NCBI GenBank assembly: GCA_963823755.1
Contig: CAWGMP010000021.1
Location: 1-64,000, forward strand
Length of the DNA stretch: 64,000 nt
Direction of reading: 5' to 3'
Source of the DNA: GCA-003244245 sp963823755
Lineage (GTDB): Bacteria > Actinomycetota > Actinomycetes > Mycobacteriales > Pseudonocardiaceae
This document shows positions 62,276-64,000 of this stretch, piece by piece. Position 1 is the first letter of the stretch. Each line of letters begins with the position of its first letter. The position numbers and the translations under genes are program-made. Under the pieces are notes generated by a model. It was not told the origin of the DNA. It saw only the letters and a program-made list of their open reading frames with translations, and searched no databases.

Positions 62276-64000
62276 CCACGACACGAGACGACAAGTCGAC
62301 TGGCGCCGCCGTCGATGGGTGCGACGGCACGCCCGGGATCGTCGGGCCTGGATCGGTGGTGGTCCCGGGCCCGACCGCACCCCGCGTGTCGGGGTCGCAG
62401 GTGCAACGGGCCGCAGAGGTGCTCGACGCAGAGCTGATCACTGACGCTGAGTATGCCCGTCGCCGGGGCCTGCACCGCCTGCCGGTGATCGCGGTAGCGG
62501 CCGTGTTCGGCGAGTCGGATCGTTCCAAGAAGATCACCCAGGCGGTAGTGTCGCGGGGGATGCGGTCCTCGCGGGTCGCAGCCCGCGCTGCCTACACCGT
62601 GGGCCAAGGCCACGCGAGTTGGGTGCGTCGCGCCCTCGACGCGCTCACCTACGGTCCGATACGGGAACAGGTTCGACTGGCCCGGCTGGCCGGTGACCGC
62701 GACGCGCTGGCCGAGTGGACCGAACGGCTGGTCACGCTCAAAGACAGTCGCGCCCAGCGGCTCCGGGCACTTCCAGCCACGTTGATCGCCGGGCTCAGAG
62801 CACTGTTCGTGGTGGGGTGCGTGCTGGCCGGGCTGCTGATCGTGGTCGGAGCGTGGCTGGCGTTCACCCCAGACAGCATCGGCTGGGACGGCTGGTGGTC
62901 ACTGATCAGCAACACCCTCAACACGACACTGACCGCACTCACCATGGCCGTACACGCGGCGCTGTGGGCCACGGTACCCACGCTGCTGGTCACGGCGTGG
63001 CGGGAGGGACACCGCGCAGCATCAGCGCCGCGCTGGCTATTCTCCCCCGACGAGCGCACCCAGCACGACGCCGAGATCACCGCCGATGTGATCACCGCCG
63101 CGCTGCGGCACGTCAAGATCCCAACCTTGACCCGCTACCTCACCCACGGAGGCGTACTGGAATACGTGGTCACCCCACGCGAACAGGGCGGCGGCACCTA
63201 TACCCAAGTCCGGCTACCGATGGGAGTCACCGCCGCCGAACTACTCTCCAGCGCCAAAGTCGAGCTACTGGCCGGCAACCTGGGGCGGCACCGACATGAG
63301 GTGTGGCCCCAACGGGAGAAAGACACCGACGCCCGTGTCCTGGACCTGTGGGTCGCCGACAAGGGCACCATGGACAAACCCGCCCCACCCTGGCCGCTAT
63401 TAGCCGATGGTGAGGTTGACGTGTTCCGCGATCGGCTGCCCTGGGGCGTGACCATGCGCGCCGAACAGATCACCGTCGGCATGCTGCAAAAACACTGGCT
63501 GATCGGCGCGACATCCAAACAAGGCAAATCCACCGTCCTGCGCCTGCTCGCACTCGGATTGGCACTGGATCCCACAGTTGAGCTGCATGTCGCTGATTTG
63601 AAGGGCGACGGTGACTGGTCGATGTTCACACCACGGGCGGTGACCTTAATTGAGGGCAGCGCCGACGAGCACGCGGCAGCTACCGTCGACATGCTCGAAT
63701 GGGGTGTGGGGGAGGTCGCGCGCCGCTACGACGCCAAACGGGCTGCCGGGATTGTCGGGGCGATCCCCCGTGAATTGTCCCGCTGCAAGCACTCCGGATT
63801 CCACCCGATCTACCTGATCATCGACGAATGCCAGGTGCTCTACGGCGCACCACACCCCATCGGCGGAGCCAAAGACGACGCCCGAGCCTGGCGAGCCGCC
63901 AAAAAACTGCATGACCAAGCCCGCGCGGTCAACGTGCATCTGCTCCAAGCCACCCAACGCCCCGACGATCGCACCTTGCCCGCGAGGGTTCGGGAGGGCG
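62272..64000 (+). CDS. FtsK/SpoIIIE-type DNA translocase (TraB-like), cut by the window end
   Basis: At least 576 residues are open up to base 64000 without a stop. A long N-terminal region precedes two transmembrane helices (ALFVVGCVLAGLLIVVGAWLAF near 178-200 and AALWATVPTLLVTAW near 230-245). The ATPase has Walker A GATSKQGKST (residues 412-421) and Walker B YLIIDECQ (Asp518, Glu519), and a later HLLQATQRPDDRTLP motif (sensor-like Q). It most likely pumps double-stranded element DNA during conjugation between hyphae or cells. Start ATG 62272 overlaps the previous stop. Confidence 0.92.
   Translation, partial: MTTTRDDKSTGAAVDGCDGTPGIVGPGSVVVPGPTAPRVSGSQVQRAAEVLDAELITDAEYARRRGLHRLPVIAVAAVFGESDRSKKITQAVVSRGMRSSRVAARAAYTVGQGHASWVRRALDALTYGPIREQVRLARLAGDRDALAEWTERLVTLKDSRAQRLRALPATLIAGLRALFVVGCVLAGLLIVVGAWLAFTPDSIGWDGWWSLISNTLNTTLTALTMAVHAALWATVPTLLVTAWREGHRAASAPRWLFSPDERTQHDAEITADVITAALRHVKIPTLTRYLTHGGVLEYVVTPREQGGGTYTQVRLPMGVTAAELLSSAKVELLAGNLGRHRHEVWPQREKDTDARVLDLWVADKGTMDKPAPPWPLLADGEVDVFRDRLPWGVTMRAEQITVGMLQKHWLIGATSKQGKSTVLRLLALGLALDPTVELHVADLKGDGDWSMFTPRAVTLIEGSADEHAAATVDMLEWGVGEVARRYDAKRAAGIVGAIPRELSRCKHSGFHPIYLIIDECQVLYGAPHPIGGAKDDARAWRAAKKLHDQARAVNVHLLQATQRPDDRTLPARVREG

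Larger units (their letters stand above)
52430..64000 (+). mobile_element. Integrative (probably conjugative) element next to tRNA-Val, left part
   Basis: Markers are a tyrosine integrase adjacent to the 3' end of tRNA-Val, an XRE/excisionase divergent switch (60771-61587), WhiB, a small membrane protein and an FtsK/TraB-like translocase. This gene set is found in actinomycete integrative and conjugative elements. No copy of the tRNA 3' end is seen within the window, so the right attachment site lies beyond base 64000. Confidence 0.75.

Noticed and set aside
1..64000. CRISPR arrays
   Set aside because: No regularly spaced direct repeats of 24-37 bases were seen anywhere in the window.

Overview
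The window is high-GC actinobacterial DNA. The central block (about 27.8-52.4 kb) has the gene order fasR-fabD-fabH-acpP-fabF-accD, aceE, DUF3052 and ahpE. This is the order known from Mycobacterium tuberculosis and relatives. DUF574, DUF3145, DUF3618 and WhiB proteins point the same way. A Pseudonocardiaceae-type host is my inference from this mix; the sequence alone does not prove it.

Region 1 (1-12.1 kb) is a nest of retroelements. Parts of five different group II intron reverse transcriptases (RTs), four domain V hairpins, one IS66 and one IS110 element lie inside each other. They all sit inside a broken integrase-type transposase. Two RT genes are interrupted at or just after their YADD active-site codons.

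Region 2 (12.1-25.3 kb) is a decaying accessory zone. It holds two aldo/keto reductases, integrase remnants, a RelE/DUF6247-like toxin-antitoxin pair, a frameshifted MFS transporter, a frameshifted NhaA antiporter, an ACT-domain membrane protein, a zinc metallopeptidase, and an EACC1-caspase-beta-propeller operon of the bacterial conflict type (the caspase gene is also frameshifted). Region 3 (25.3-27.8 kb) is gene-poor. It carries two related hairpins with different but perfectly paired stems, two unknown small genes, and an odd tRNA with a Leu(UAG) anticodon and a short variable loop.

Region 4 (27.8-52.4 kb) is mostly intact core genome. It holds Bcp, DUF3618, TreZ/TreY (trehalose from glycogen), AroE, a methyltransferase coupled to a GGDEF/EAL protein, a secreted subtilase, DUF3145, the type II fatty-acid synthase cluster with its PucR-like regulator, pirin, an IS982 element placed exactly at the aceE stop codon, aceE, DUF3052, AhpE and tRNA-Val(UAC). 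Together these genes supply acetyl-CoA (AceE), carboxylate it (AccD) and elongate it (FabD/FabH/FabF on ACP), next to thiol peroxidases.

Region 5 (52.4-64 kb) is the left part of an integrative (probably conjugative) element next to tRNA-Val. It has a tyrosine integrase carrying a GntR-like winged helix, an HTH-TPR-like regulator operon, two convergent paralogues that join an HTH to a Nudix-box domain (one overlapping a cupin gene), an XRE/excisionase control region, WhiB, a small membrane protein and an FtsK/TraB-like ATPase that runs off the window. The HTH-Nudix/cupin module and the nested intron locus are the most unusual parts.
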